The notes under the pieces are model-generated. The model saw only the letters and a program-made list of their open reading frames with translations, had not been told where the DNA came from and made no database searches. Source: Clostridiales bacterium (GTDB lineage Bacteria > Bacillota > Clostridia > Saccharofermentanales > Saccharofermentanaceae). From it: a DNA stretch of 64,000 nt. The position numbers were made by a program, and so were the translations under genes. Positions within the stretch are counted from its first letter, which is position 1, and the number at the start of each line of letters is the position of its first letter. Below are positions 33,660 through 42,695 of this stretch, one piece after another. The stretch is taken from contig JAFWPB010000010.1 of assembly GCA_017545245.1 (NCBI GenBank), forward strand, positions 1 through 64,000, in the 5' to 3' direction.

Positions 33660-34010
33660 CGGGATGTCTTTGTATTTGAAACGATGGGCCAAAACGGAAG
33701 TTGTAGCGTGATAGTATAACGATATTGTCAAGTAAAGAATCGCGTGGTAGTATCAAAACAGAAGCGGGAAAGCTTCTTGAAATCGAAAGAAAGAACGCGG
33801 TAACGCGTGATGGGTGGACCAATGAGAAAGTGATGATGCTTGAAGGATACACATGTTTAGGAAAAGACCCGGATGAAGGTCTTCTTGTGTGCGCTTTCAT
33901 GGAATCATCGCGACATTTACTGCTTTCTTTTGAGACAAGGTGAATCGTATGAGTCTGTTTTTGCGCGTGCAGGAACAGACTTTTTGTTTCGGGCAGAAAG
34001 AGGCATATAT
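33660..34010 (+). promoter_or_regulatory. Long leader of the ABC-F gene
   Basis: The gap of 350 bases has no convincing gene. It has a possible -10 (TATAAC at 33715) and two open frames that run into the ABC-F gene region. One starts at ATG 33873 with AGGAAAAG upstream and is in frame with the ABC-F gene; another is a 14-codon stretch at 33899-33943. The 3' end holds a terminator-like stem. ABC-F resistance genes are often controlled by ribosome stalling on leader peptides, so this may be such a leader. Confidence 0.5.
33952..33985 (+). terminator. Attenuator-like hairpin before the ABC-F gene
   Basis: AGTCTGTT (33952-33959) pairs with AACAGACT (33974-33981), with an inner TGC/GCA stem, followed by TTTT. 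It ends 25 bases before the ABC-F start codon, where premature termination would shut the gene off. Confidence 0.6.
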
Positions 34011-35534
34011 ATGGCACAAATCAAAGTTAACGATCTCACTTTCTCCTATGAAAGCACTTTCGACCCGATCTTCGAACACGTTTCTTTTACGATCGATACT
34101 TCATGGAAACTGGGTTTTATCGGACGAAACGGAAAAGGAAAAACGACATTTCTGAATCTTCTTCTCGGGAAATATGAATATAGTGGCAGCATCAGCGCAG
34201 ACGTGCGGTTCGATTATTTCCCATACAGAATCACTTCGGATGACGAAGAGAAAACTGCGGATGAACTGATGGATAACTGGAAGCCGGACGTGGAGAGCTG
34301 GCGTGTAATGTGCGAACTTTCAGAACTTCAAGTAGATGCAGAACTCTTGTACCGGCCGATCCGCACGCTCAGCTTCGGGGAAAGAACCAAGGTCATGCTG
34401 GCAGTGCTTTTTGCAGGGGAAAATGATTTCCTTCTGATCGACGAGCCGACCAATCATCTGGATAAAGATGCGAGAGAAGTCGTGAAGAGTTATCTTGCGG
34501 GGAAGAAGGGATTCATTCTTGTATCGCACGACAGAGATCTTCTTGATGCATGCGTGGATCACGTGCTGGTTTTGCAGCGTTCGAGCATCGATGTGCAGAG
34601 CGGAAACTTCAGTTCCTGGTGGGAGAATAAAGAGCGCGCAGATGCTTTTGCCAAGGCAGAAAATGAGAAGCACATGAAAGAAATCGGACGCTTGAAAGGG
34701 GCGATGGATCAGAGCCAGCGCTGGGCGACGAAAGGTGAGAATACGAAGATCGGATATGATCCTTTGAAAGAACATGACCGCACCAAGAATGCGCGTACGT
34801 ACATCAGTTCGAAGACGAAGAAGATGGAGTCTCGTGTGAAAGTGTTCGAGCAGCGGATGGAAAAGCAGATTGCAGAGAAAGAAGGGCTTCTCAACGATAT
34901 TGAGCAGGTCAGGGATCTGCGGCTATCACCTATGCAACACTTTAGAGACAGAGTTTTGGAGGCGAGGGAACTTTCGCTTCGGTATGCGGATTCAGATACA
35001 CCGGTTTTTTCGGGATTGACATTTGAGATACGAAACGGAGAGAGAGTTTTTCTTCAGGGAAAGAATGGTTGCGGAAAGACCAGCCTCATCAAAGCGATCA
35101 TGCAATCCGCGGGACTTTCGGATGCGGAGAATATCGTGCTGGATGGGACACTTCTGACTGCGCCGCACTTGAAGATTTCCTACATCAACCAGGATACGTC
35201 GCATCTGCATGGTGATCTTCGGATGCATGCTTTTGAACATGGCATCGACTATAGTATGTTTCTGGCTGTGCTTCGTCATCTGGCGTTGGAACAGGCGCAG
35301 TTTGAAAAGAAGATCGAAGAGTTTTCAGAAGGTCAGAAGAAGAAAGTCTTGATCGCGACAAGTCTTCTGACGCCGGCACACCTGTATATCTGGGATGAGC
35401 CTTTGAATTACGTTGATGTCTTTTCTAGAATGCAGCTAGAGAAGTTGATCTCGACTTACCAGCCGACCATGCTCATCGTGGAACATGATGTGAGGTTTAC
35501 GGAGAAAATGGCTACCCGGACCGTGAAGATGTAA
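34011..35534 (+). CDS. ABC-F type ATPase, Lsa-like ribosomal protection protein
   Basis: The 507-residue protein has two ATPase domains and no membrane part. Domain 1: Walker A GRNGKGKTT near 38, signature LSFGERTKV near 120, LIDEPTNHLD near 143. Domain 2: GKNGCGKTS near 350, EGQKKKV, and WDEPLNYVDVFSRMQLEKL near 462. The N-terminal opening (IKVNDLTFSYES, WKLGFIGRNG) and the WDEPLNYVD/TYQPTMLIVEHD ending resemble the Lsa group, which displaces lincosamides, streptogramin A and pleuromutilins from ribosomes. The resistance role is inferred. Start at 34011 follows AAAGAGG and family length; an in-frame ATG at 33873 would add 46 residues. Confidence 0.88.
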   Translation: MAQIKVNDLTFSYESTFDPIFEHVSFTIDTSWKLGFIGRNGKGKTTFLNLLLGKYEYSGSISADVRFDYFPYRITSDDEEKTADELMDNWKPDVESWRVMCELSELQVDAELLYRPIRTLSFGERTKVMLAVLFAGENDFLLIDEPTNHLDKDAREVVKSYLAGKKGFILVSHDRDLLDACVDHVLVLQRSSIDVQSGNFSSWWENKERADAFAKAENEKHMKEIGRLKGAMDQSQRWATKGENTKIGYDPLKEHDRTKNARTYISSKTKKMESRVKVFEQRMEKQIAEKEGLLNDIEQVRDLRLSPMQHFRDRVLEARELSLRYADSDTPVFSGLTFEIRNGERVFLQGKNGCGKTSLIKAIMQSAGLSDAENIVLDGTLLTAPHLKISYINQDTSHLHGDLRMHAFEHGIDYSMFLAVLRHLALEQAQFEKKIEEFSEGQKKKVLIATSLLTPAHLYIWDEPLNYVDVFSRMQLEKLISTYQPTMLIVEHDVRFTEKMATRTVKM

Positions 35535-35598
35535 GTTGAAAATGTTTTTTACCAACTCTTGGGAATCATTGAAATAACCTGATTTTAACTGGCTTTCA

Positions 35599-35607
35599 TG
35601 CTATAAT
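35599..35607 (+). promoter_or_regulatory. Extended -10 promoter of the DUF4214 protein gene
   Basis: TGCTATAAT, 38 bases before the start codon. The same nine bases precede metF and the GH5 gene. Confidence 0.6.
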
Positions 35608-35644
35608 GAGAACGTAGTGTCATTGGGGGGAAGAAAGGTTTGGT

Positions 35645-38479
35645 GTGCATATGCGGTCAAAGAAATCGGTCTTTAGTTTTTTTATTGCTGTGGTCATGTT
35701 TCTTGGTATGATTGGATTTTCCCAACTGACGGTTCTGGCAGATGAAGATACAAGAATTACCAATCTAAAGGTTTCAGATGATGGAATGCTGACTTGGGAT
35801 GCAGACGGAGAGTATAGTTTTCACATTTATATGCAAGTTAGTGAACATGGTTATGTTTCTATTTACTTGGGTAATGAAAGGGAATATAACCTCATACCAC
35901 ACTATGTCAGTAACGGCAGCCAAAGTGGAGAGTACAAGGTTACTCTTTCTATTGCAGTCTGGAATGAGACTAACACTTCGTGTAAGAGTGAAGGCTCAAA
36001 GAATGTAACATATTACTATCATTCGGCTAAGGAGACACTGAGTACGCCGAAAAATGTGCGGGTAGAAGGCGACTATCTGGTCTGGGATGCTTCCACATCC
36101 GGCGGTGAAAAAGTCACGGATACGACCATCTCTTACCGTTACTATGTTAACGGAAAATCATCCATCACCGGACAGGGTTACATCAGTGTTTCAGACAAAA
36201 CTACATCGAATAAAGTTGCTTTGGCTGAAATCTTTAGACAAGGTACATGTGATTATCACATCGAAATCTACGCGGAGGCGATTGGGTATCCTACCAGTGA
36301 CCGTTATAAGGATGACTGGAAGGATTATTCATATAACTGCGATTATATTTCAAACATAAAAACGAATACAGATTACAAGGCTTCGTGGAATGCGTATCCA
36401 GGGGCAGAGAGTTATTTTGTTAAGGTTACAACATTGGATGTCTTTAGTTCCATCTCTGTTACCACAGCGTCAACGGAGTGGGATATGTCTCTTTTGCTTC
36501 AAGATCCGGACAAAACTGGAGAGCGTTCTGCCAGGATCGATATCTACGCGCTTAACTCTGACGGTTGGCCAATCTCGAAAGCTACCCAGAAGGAGTTTAA
36601 ATACCAAGGTTATGGATATCCTCTAAAACTCTATGGTAAGCGGCTTTCTCAGAACTGGACAGGGTCCTTGGATGACCTTCTCGGCTGTGAAGCTATAGGA
36701 TTATCTTCACGTGTAAAATATGATCCGAAATCAAATACGTTAACGTTTGTCAGCTTTGATATGCAGGAGTATATTGCGAATAATCCTGACGACGAGGTTC
36801 CTACTGCGACGATGTTTGAAAGCAGCGCGGACCTGACTGTGAAGGGAGACGCAACGCTTTTGGCTTATGGTGGGATATTCGAAGCGAATGAATCCAGAAT
36901 CATTTTCGACAAGGATTGCAATATTTCCTGTGAATCATATTATCAGACTTTTGTGGCTAAAGATGCGACATTTAACGGACAATCCCTCTCTTTCGTAATC
37001 AATCTGAACAATAGTGCTGTTTGTGTTTATGAGGATTTTACGATCGGGGAGAACTGCAAATCTTTCTATGCAAGTAACACCCAAAAAGGCGATGAATTGA
37101 CGCCTGCAATCATATGTGGAGAAGACGGAAAAATCACGCTGAACGGCCAGAAAATCGTGATTCCTGCCGGTGGAAGTCTGGGCGAGGATCCATTGACGAT
37201 ATATGACAAGGAAGGTAAACCTGCAAACGAAGTCAAACTATTCCTCCCATCCCCTACTCCGACAAAGAAAGTGAGTCCTACGCCGACGAAGAAGTCGACA
37301 CCGATTCCAACCAAAAAGGCAAGCCCTACGCCGACAAAGAAGTCGACTCCTACTCCGACTAAGAAAGTAACTCCTGCACCGACAAAGAAAGTGACACCGG
37401 CTCCAACTAAGAGAGTGAGCCCAACACCGACGAAGAAGGTGACACCAGATCCAACTAAGAAAGTGACCAATACGCCTACTAAAGCACCGACCAAAGTGCC
37501 TACGAAGGTGCCAACAAACAATCCGACAAAGACACCTACCAAGACTCCGACCAAAGCACCTACTAAAGACGTGTCCCCAACAGTGAGTCCGACGCCGGCT
37601 ACACCTACCGTGACGAAAGCTCCGGGAAAGCCGACAGTGACTTCCAAACCTGAAGCTCCGACTCCGACGACAGCGCCGGGCCAGCCGACAGGTAAGCCGG
37701 CCGATCCTACTCCGACTCCGGTGAAAGAACCATCAATTGCTGACTTTGTAGAGCGTCTCTACACGATTGCGCTGGACCGTCCTTCTGAGAAGGCAGGTAA
37801 GGATTTCTGGATCAATGAGATCGAAAGTGGTAATCGTACCGGTGGCGACTGCGCGCATTTCTTCCTGATCGAAGCGGAAGAATTCTTAAATCGCGGACTG
37901 AGTGACGATGACTTTGTCGAGACCTTGTACCGTACATTTTTCGACCGGGCTTCCGAACCGGCAGGCAAGGCGTTCTGGGTAGGTTCGCTTAAGAACGGAA
38001 AGATGACAAAAGAAGATGTTATCAACGGATTTATCGATTCGGCCGAGTGGTGCAACGTGTGTGCAACGTACGGCGTAAGGTCTGGAGCACCGCATGCCAA
38101 GGCTGAGTTTGCATCAAAGAATGCGAAGGATTTCGCGGCAAGACTTTATACTTGCTGTCTGAACCGTGATCCGGAAGAGAAGGGCTTGGAATATTGGGCA
38201 TTAGCTCTGACTAACCTTGAACAGACGGGATGCTCTGCGGCGAAGTTCTTCTTCACCGGAGATGAGTTTGTCGGCTTTGGACTGAAGAACGATGAATACG
38301 TGAGAAGACTCTACACCACATTCATGGGCCGCGATCCCGAATCAAGCGAGATCAACTACTGGGTAGGGGAGATCGCAAAAGGCACACAGACAAAAGCCAG
38401 CGTGCTGCAGTTCTTCGGAAGCAGTGAAGAATTCACCAAGATCTGCAAACGGTATGGAATCGAGCGGGGAAGCATCTGA
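35645..38479 (+). CDS. Large secreted protein with Pro-Thr-Lys linker and DUF4214 domains
   Basis: The 944-residue protein has a signal peptide (SVFSFFIAVVMFLGMIG, cleavage near VLADED). Residues about 40-330 are fibronectin-like beta repeats (VRVEGDYLVWDAS, YKASWNAYPGAESYFVKV), and about 335-530 resembles a beta-helix. A low-complexity linker of PTPTKK-type units runs from about 535 to 694. The last 250 residues hold two to three DUF4214 units (FVERLYTIALDRPSEKAGKDFW, FVETLYRTFFDRASEPAGKAFW, FAARLYTCCLNRDPEEKG). DUF4214 occurs on secreted clostridial proteins; its role is unsettled. The Pro/Thr linker is probably a cell-wall-spanning or glycosylated spacer. The start may be the GTG at 35645 or the ATG at 35651. 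Confidence 0.88.
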   Translation: MHMRSKKSVFSFFIAVVMFLGMIGFSQLTVLADEDTRITNLKVSDDGMLTWDADGEYSFHIYMQVSEHGYVSIYLGNEREYNLIPHYVSNGSQSGEYKVTLSIAVWNETNTSCKSEGSKNVTYYYHSAKETLSTPKNVRVEGDYLVWDASTSGGEKVTDTTISYRYYVNGKSSITGQGYISVSDKTTSNKVALAEIFRQGTCDYHIEIYAEAIGYPTSDRYKDDWKDYSYNCDYISNIKTNTDYKASWNAYPGAESYFVKVTTLDVFSSISVTTASTEWDMSLLLQDPDKTGERSARIDIYALNSDGWPISKATQKEFKYQGYGYPLKLYGKRLSQNWTGSLDDLLGCEAIGLSSRVKYDPKSNTLTFVSFDMQEYIANNPDDEVPTATMFESSADLTVKGDATLLAYGGIFEANESRIIFDKDCNISCESYYQTFVAKDATFNGQSLSFVINLNNSAVCVYEDFTIGENCKSFYASNTQKGDELTPAIICGEDGKITLNGQKIVIPAGGSLGEDPLTIYDKEGKPANEVKLFLPSPTPTKKVSPTPTKKSTPIPTKKASPTPTKKSTPTPTKKVTPAPTKKVTPAPTKRVSPTPTKKVTPDPTKKVTNTPTKAPTKVPTKVPTNNPTKTPTKTPTKAPTKDVSPTVSPTPATPTVTKAPGKPTVTSKPEAPTPTTAPGQPTGKPADPTPTPVKEPSIADFVERLYTIALDRPSEKAGKDFWINEIESGNRTGGDCAHFFLIEAEEFLNRGLSDDDFVETLYRTFFDRASEPAGKAFWVGSLKNGKMTKEDVINGFIDSAEWCNVCATYGVRSGAPHAKAEFASKNAKDFAARLYTCCLNRDPEEKGLEYWALALTNLEQTGCSAAKFFFTGDEFVGFGLKNDEYVRRLYTTFMGRDPESSEINYWVGEIAKGTQTKASVLQFFGSSEEFTKICKRYGIERGSI

Positions 38480-38510
38480 AAATAATCCTTCCTCGCCAAA
38501 AGCACTTGTG

Positions 38511-38519
38511 TGCTATAAT
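38511..38519 (+). promoter_or_regulatory. Extended -10 promoter of metF
   Basis: TGCTATAAT, 32 bases before the metF start. The short leader leaves no room for an S-box or cobalamin riboswitch. Confidence 0.6.
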
Positions 38520-38551
38520 GATTTCGCATTTTTCAGATCAAGGAGCCATCC

Positions 38552-39445
38552 ATGAAGATCATCGATATTCTGAATAAGAAAAGTATGTCCTTGTCTTTCG
38601 AGGTATTTCCGCCGAAGAAGGAAGCCAGTTTCGAAAGCGTAAAAGAGACGACCGAAAAGATTGCAGAGAGCAAACCTGCGTTCATGAGCGTAACCTATGG
38701 TGCGGGTGGCGGAACCAGCCGCTTTACTCTGGATATAGCAAAAACGATCGAAGAGAAGCACGGTGTGCCGACCATGGCGCACCTGACCTGTGTTTCCAGT
38801 TCCAAGAAAACGATCCATGATAAGATCGAAGAGATCCACAGCCTGGGTATCCAGAATATCATGGCACTCCGTGGTGATCTGACGCCGGAGTTGGAGAATA
38901 CGGACCCTTCCCAGTGGGATTACCGTCACGCTGTGGAACTGATCCGCGAGATCAAAGAGAGTGGCTATGATTTCTGCATCGGTGGCGCCTGCTACCCGGA
39001 GGTGCATCCGGAAAGTGCCAACCAGCACGAAGATATCCAGCATTTAAAAGAGAAGGTCGAGGCTGGCGCAGACTTCCTGGTCAGCCAGATGGTCTTCGAC
39101 AATAACCTTTTCTATAACTTCCTCTACAAGATCCGTGAGGCGGGTATTACCTGCCCTGTTGTTCCAGGCATCATGCCAATCACAAACGCGATCCAGGTAG
39201 AGAAGGCAATCAAACTCAGCGGCTCTTTCATGCCGCAGCGATTCAAGGCCATCGTGGATTATTTCGGACAGGATCCGGAATCCATGAAGCAGGCCGGCAT
39301 CGCATATGCGACGGATCAAATCATCGATCTGTATGCCAACGGAGTGACGAATGTGCATGTCTATTCCATGAATAAACCTGACGTGGCAGAAGCCATCATG
39401 AACAACCTTTCCAATATTCTCTGGAAAGACTACGGCATCAAGTAA
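38552..39445 (+). CDS. metF: 5,10-methylenetetrahydrofolate reductase
   Basis: The 297-residue flavoprotein of the MetF barrel family shows SLSFEVFPPKKEASF, FMSVTYGAGGGTSRFT, NIMALRGDLTP, CIGGACYPEVHPES and DFLVSQMVFDN. It reduces methylene-THF to methyl-THF, the methyl donor for methionine synthase. The next gene, 9 bases on, encodes a methionine synthase reactivation domain and metH lies 3 kb downstream, so this is a methionine cycle cluster. AAGGAG precedes the ATG by 8 bases. Confidence 0.96.
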   Translation: MKIIDILNKKSMSLSFEVFPPKKEASFESVKETTEKIAESKPAFMSVTYGAGGGTSRFTLDIAKTIEEKHGVPTMAHLTCVSSSKKTIHDKIEEIHSLGIQNIMALRGDLTPELENTDPSQWDYRHAVELIREIKESGYDFCIGGACYPEVHPESANQHEDIQHLKEKVEAGADFLVSQMVFDNNLFYNFLYKIREAGITCPVVPGIMPITNAIQVEKAIKLSGSFMPQRFKAIVDYFGQDPESMKQAGIAYATDQIIDLYANGVTNVHVYSMNKPDVAEAIMNNLSNILWKDYGIK

Positions 39446-39454
39446 GGATCTTTT

Positions 39455-40123
39455 ATGGACCGGACTACTATTCTCGAAGAGGCGCTGACCTCGGAAACAA
39501 AGACGATCCCGCAATACTTGGACTACGAAACTCCTTCGGTCAATGTGACAGAGTGGCTTCGTTATTCCTGCATTCCTGTGTATGAACAGGAGAATGCGGC
39601 AAAAGATCCGGAGCTTGCCGCTTCCATGGAAAAAGCACTGTCCCTGGTTTCCGGTGTGCTTTCTTTTCGGGTGGGATTTGTTGTTGTGCCAATTGAATGG
39701 GGCAAGGATGGTTTCCCGGTCCTTCCGTTTGAACAGAAATCCGAAAAACTGAAAAAGAATCTGGAAGGTGGCAGGAAGGCAGTGCTTTTCGCTGCGACGA
39801 TTGGATCCGGGATCGACCGCCTGATACGAAGATATGAAAAAGCCGACCCGAAGCTGGGGCTTCTGCTTCAGGGGCTGGGAGCGGAACGTGTGGAATCGCT
39901 GTGCGATACTTTTGACGCAGAAGTGAAGACGAGTGCGGAAAAACTTGGAGGAAAGACGAACTGGCGGTATTCTCCGGGATACGGCGATCTTCCCATCGAG
40001 GTACAACGTGTCTTCCTTCCGCTTTTGGATGCAGAAAGAAGACTTGGGATCACGCTTTCGGAGTCGTGCCTGATGGCGCCGAGTAAGAGTGTCACGGCTA
40101 TCATCGGAATAAAATTTGATTAA
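39455..40123 (+). CDS. Free-standing methionine synthase reactivation domain protein
   Basis: The 222-residue protein matches the C-terminal activation domain of MetH (PF02965) in its last third: WRYSPGYGDLPIEVQR and SESCLMAPSKSVTAIIGI. In MetH this domain binds SAM and helps reductive methylation of oxidised cob(II)alamin. Here it is a separate gene, and the MetH at 42696 ends after its cobalamin domain. Together they would make a split enzyme. The N-terminal part (LRYSCIPVYE) probably docks on MetH. It is coupled to metF. Confidence 0.9.
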   Translation: MDRTTILEEALTSETKTIPQYLDYETPSVNVTEWLRYSCIPVYEQENAAKDPELAASMEKALSLVSGVLSFRVGFVVVPIEWGKDGFPVLPFEQKSEKLKKNLEGGRKAVLFAATIGSGIDRLIRRYEKADPKLGLLLQGLGAERVESLCDTFDAEVKTSAEKLGGKTNWRYSPGYGDLPIEVQRVFLPLLDAERRLGITLSESCLMAPSKSVTAIIGIKFD

Positions 40124-40236
40124 AGAGAAAACAAAACTCCGGCTCCATTTCCAAAGTGACAAATCAGTTAGATGTGGTTAAGTTCCTTTGATGTATTATG
40201 ATTGTGGAAACTTAGGGAGTTGTAGGAGTATTGAGT

Positions 40237-42636
40237 ATGAAAAGTAAGGTGAAGAGTCTTCTGGCTTTGTCGATCAGTATGCTTTTGGCCGTTCCGTCGT
40301 TTGCATGTAAAAAAGGCGGAAAAGTGGATGATAAAGGAAAAACAGCGGCGCTGGAAGCGGTGCGTTCTGCGCCGGCAAGCGGACAGATCATTCAGGAGAG
40401 TGATCCTTTTTTCGATTTGGAAGAATTTGAACTTACGATACCTGTGGAAGAAGGCCGTTCGCTCTGCGACCGCTGGATCAATCAGGTGAAGTTTTATTCC
40501 AATTGCATTGTCGCACACTTCAGCGATACGTATGGTATTGATCCCGAGACTCAGGGAAAGTGGAAACAGCATGTTTTAGGAAAAGAACTCCTGAGTAAAG
40601 ACGAGGCGGCGAGGATCGAGAAACTCGTCTACGACAAATATGTGGATACACTGGCCGTGTATGATTTCAACGGAAAGCTGAAAGAGACGAAGCGCTGTGG
40701 AAGCCAGTTCGATCTTCAGTGCATTTTCGAGGGAAAAAACGGAGAAATCATGGTGCTGTATAATCAGGGCGGGACAGCCAAGATCAGTGAACTCACGGAT
40801 TCGATGGATCTGACCAACACAATCTCTCTTCCGGAAGAAATGGAGTATGTTGAGCATTGTGAACTGTTGGAAAATGGGAATACTCTCGTAAAGTCGAGCG
40901 GAATGCTCAGAGCGTTTGACCCTAACGGAGATATCGTTTTCGAAACCATGACAACAGACTCGGATGGCATCTTCAAAATAAACGGGAAATATTATCAGCT
41001 TATGCCGTCTTATTCTGAAACAGGAATAGGATATCGCTTTTGTGATTTTAACCTTGATACGGGTACGGCGCAGACGGAAAAGCATGATGTTTCGCTTTCT
41101 CAAGATGACGCACATGCCCTTATTTACGGAGCGGACAATGTCTATCTCAATACCGGTAATGGACTTTGCAGAGTGAACATTGAAAGTGGAACCGCAGAAG
41201 TGGTACTCCCTTGGAGTCAGACAGATTGTTATCACGGTGAGATATTGAGTGACTCGCTGAAGATCGTATCGGAAGAGGAATACTATTTTGCGATCGTCAC
41301 GTTGAGCAAAGAACAAAAACCAGTAGAGGCAGAAGCTTTCCAGGATATCTACAATGTCACGGTCCAGCATCTGAAAAAAGCTCAGAAGAACCCGCATGCC
41401 GGAAAAAAGATCCTCTCTGCCATGGCGGTCGGTTCCGATAATGAAGCATTCTATGACTGTATTGTCAGGTATAATCGCGACATGACAAAGAAGAGCCGTG
41501 TCATTCTGACAGAGTATTCTGAGTCCTGGTTCATAGATTTTGCGAAGAGAACTGGCGGTGCCTCAGCGCAGATCGAAGACCAGATCTACATCGATCTGTC
41601 GAATGGACAGGGACCGGATATTCTTATTAATTTCGGAAAAGAAATGAAGTTTGAAAGAGATAATGTTCTTCTGGACATGAATACTCTGATCGATGGAAGT
41701 GAGGGACTGGACCGTTCGAAAGTGTTTGATAACATTCTCCGCGCATGCGAAAAGAACGGAAAACTCTACCGCATCCCGATCTTGTTCCAGATTGGAGGTT
41801 ACGTTGGTAACGCAGATCAGGTCGGGGAGAGAACAAGTTGCACATGGGAAGAAATGAATGCCATTTCTGCTTCGATCCCGGAGCAGACGAGACTTTTTTC
41901 TCCAAGAGTAAGACGGGTAGTGCTGCGTGAACTTGTTGTTGCCGATATGGAGCGTTTTGTCGATTATGATACGCAGAAGGTGGACTTTAATAATGACGCT
42001 TTCCGCAATATCCTGGAATTTTCCAAGCAGAATGGTATGGAAATGGAAGAACTGCAGCGGTTCTATTCATCCGAAATGATGATGTCCTTATCATTTAAGA
42101 TGGGTACGTTAGCGATGACGAGTACATATATTGCAGATGGAAGCAGCTATGCGACCATAACAGGACAGGGCGAACATGTCTCTTTCTTCGGTTATCCGAG
42201 ACCAGATGAAGGTGGCATGGCAGCCGTTCCGGAATTTACGGTATCCATTTCCAAGAATACCGAATATAAAAACGAGGCATGGGATTTTATCAAGAGCCTT
42301 CTCGAAGACGAGGCACAGGCCGATCTTCCGGGGGATTATGCATCCGGTATTCCAATCAACCGTGCAGCGCTTAACAAAAGAATCGAAGATGAAATAAAGC
42401 AAGAAGAATTCTCCCGCAGTCTGGGCGCAAACGGAGCATCTTTCTTTGATCAGGATTCCGTCCCCGGATACCTGGCACTGATCGAAAGTGTAAAGGTCGG
42501 CGTCCGTGTCGATTCGGGCATTCTGGATATCATATGTGAAGAAGCCGAGGCATACTTTGCCGGCCAGAAGAGTCTGGACGATGTGATCAAGGTCATTGAA
42601 AAACGTGTAAAACAGGTTGTGCAGGAACGTGCCTGA
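40237..42636 (+). CDS. Lipoprotein with propeller-like and extracellular solute-binding domains
   Basis: The 799-residue protein has a lipoprotein signal (lipobox SFAC near residue 24). Residues about 100-390 show repeated beta segments (LAVYDFNGKLKETKR, GEIMVLYNQGG, LENGNTLVKS, NGKYYQL), suggesting a beta-propeller. Residues about 400-740 resemble a sugar-type solute-binding protein (VILTEYSES, GQGPDILINFG, GTLAMTSTYI, YKNEAWDFIKSLLEDEAQ). No permease or ATPase is adjacent. Its place between the two halves of the split methionine synthase may be accidental. I use the ATG at 40237 with GTAGGAG upstream. Confidence 0.8.
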   Translation: MKSKVKSLLALSISMLLAVPSFACKKGGKVDDKGKTAALEAVRSAPASGQIIQESDPFFDLEEFELTIPVEEGRSLCDRWINQVKFYSNCIVAHFSDTYGIDPETQGKWKQHVLGKELLSKDEAARIEKLVYDKYVDTLAVYDFNGKLKETKRCGSQFDLQCIFEGKNGEIMVLYNQGGTAKISELTDSMDLTNTISLPEEMEYVEHCELLENGNTLVKSSGMLRAFDPNGDIVFETMTTDSDGIFKINGKYYQLMPSYSETGIGYRFCDFNLDTGTAQTEKHDVSLSQDDAHALIYGADNVYLNTGNGLCRVNIESGTAEVVLPWSQTDCYHGEILSDSLKIVSEEEYYFAIVTLSKEQKPVEAEAFQDIYNVTVQHLKKAQKNPHAGKKILSAMAVGSDNEAFYDCIVRYNRDMTKKSRVILTEYSESWFIDFAKRTGGASAQIEDQIYIDLSNGQGPDILINFGKEMKFERDNVLLDMNTLIDGSEGLDRSKVFDNILRACEKNGKLYRIPILFQIGGYVGNADQVGERTSCTWEEMNAISASIPEQTRLFSPRVRRVVLRELVVADMERFVDYDTQKVDFNNDAFRNILEFSKQNGMEMEELQRFYSSEMMMSLSFKMGTLAMTSTYIADGSSYATITGQGEHVSFFGYPRPDEGGMAAVPEFTVSISKNTEYKNEAWDFIKSLLEDEAQADLPGDYASGIPINRAALNKRIEDEIKQEEFSRSLGANGASFFDQDSVPGYLALIESVKVGVRVDSGILDIICEEAEAYFAGQKSLDDVIKVIEKRVKQVVQERA

Positions 42637-42695
42637 TAGTATGTAGAATGGTTTTGTGGTAAACTTTTCGCAGAATACTGTTAGGAGTTTCCACT

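Noticed and set aside
33725..33943. 72-codon frame before the ABC-F gene
   Set aside because: It starts with TTG, has no ribosome-binding site and overlaps the leader structures; treated as non-coding leader.
37066..37647. 193-codon frame on the minus strand rich in Val and Gly
   Set aside because: It is the complement of the Pro-Thr-Lys linker; its repetitive composition follows from the sense strand gene.
37250..37720. CRISPR-like periodicity
   Set aside because: The repeats are in-frame codon repeats of a Pro/Thr/Lys linker with irregular spacing.
9551..38510. Recurring word AAGTGCTTT/AAAAGCACTT as a possible genome-wide signal
   Set aside because: Most copies I noticed lie inside genes as ordinary codons and show no consistent orientation or spacing.
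38480..38551. SAM or cobalamin riboswitch before metF
   Set aside because: The gap is only 72 bases with a promoter inside; no room for an aptamer.
39044..40162. 372-codon frame on the minus strand
   Set aside because: Antisense to metF and the reactivation domain gene, both well supported.
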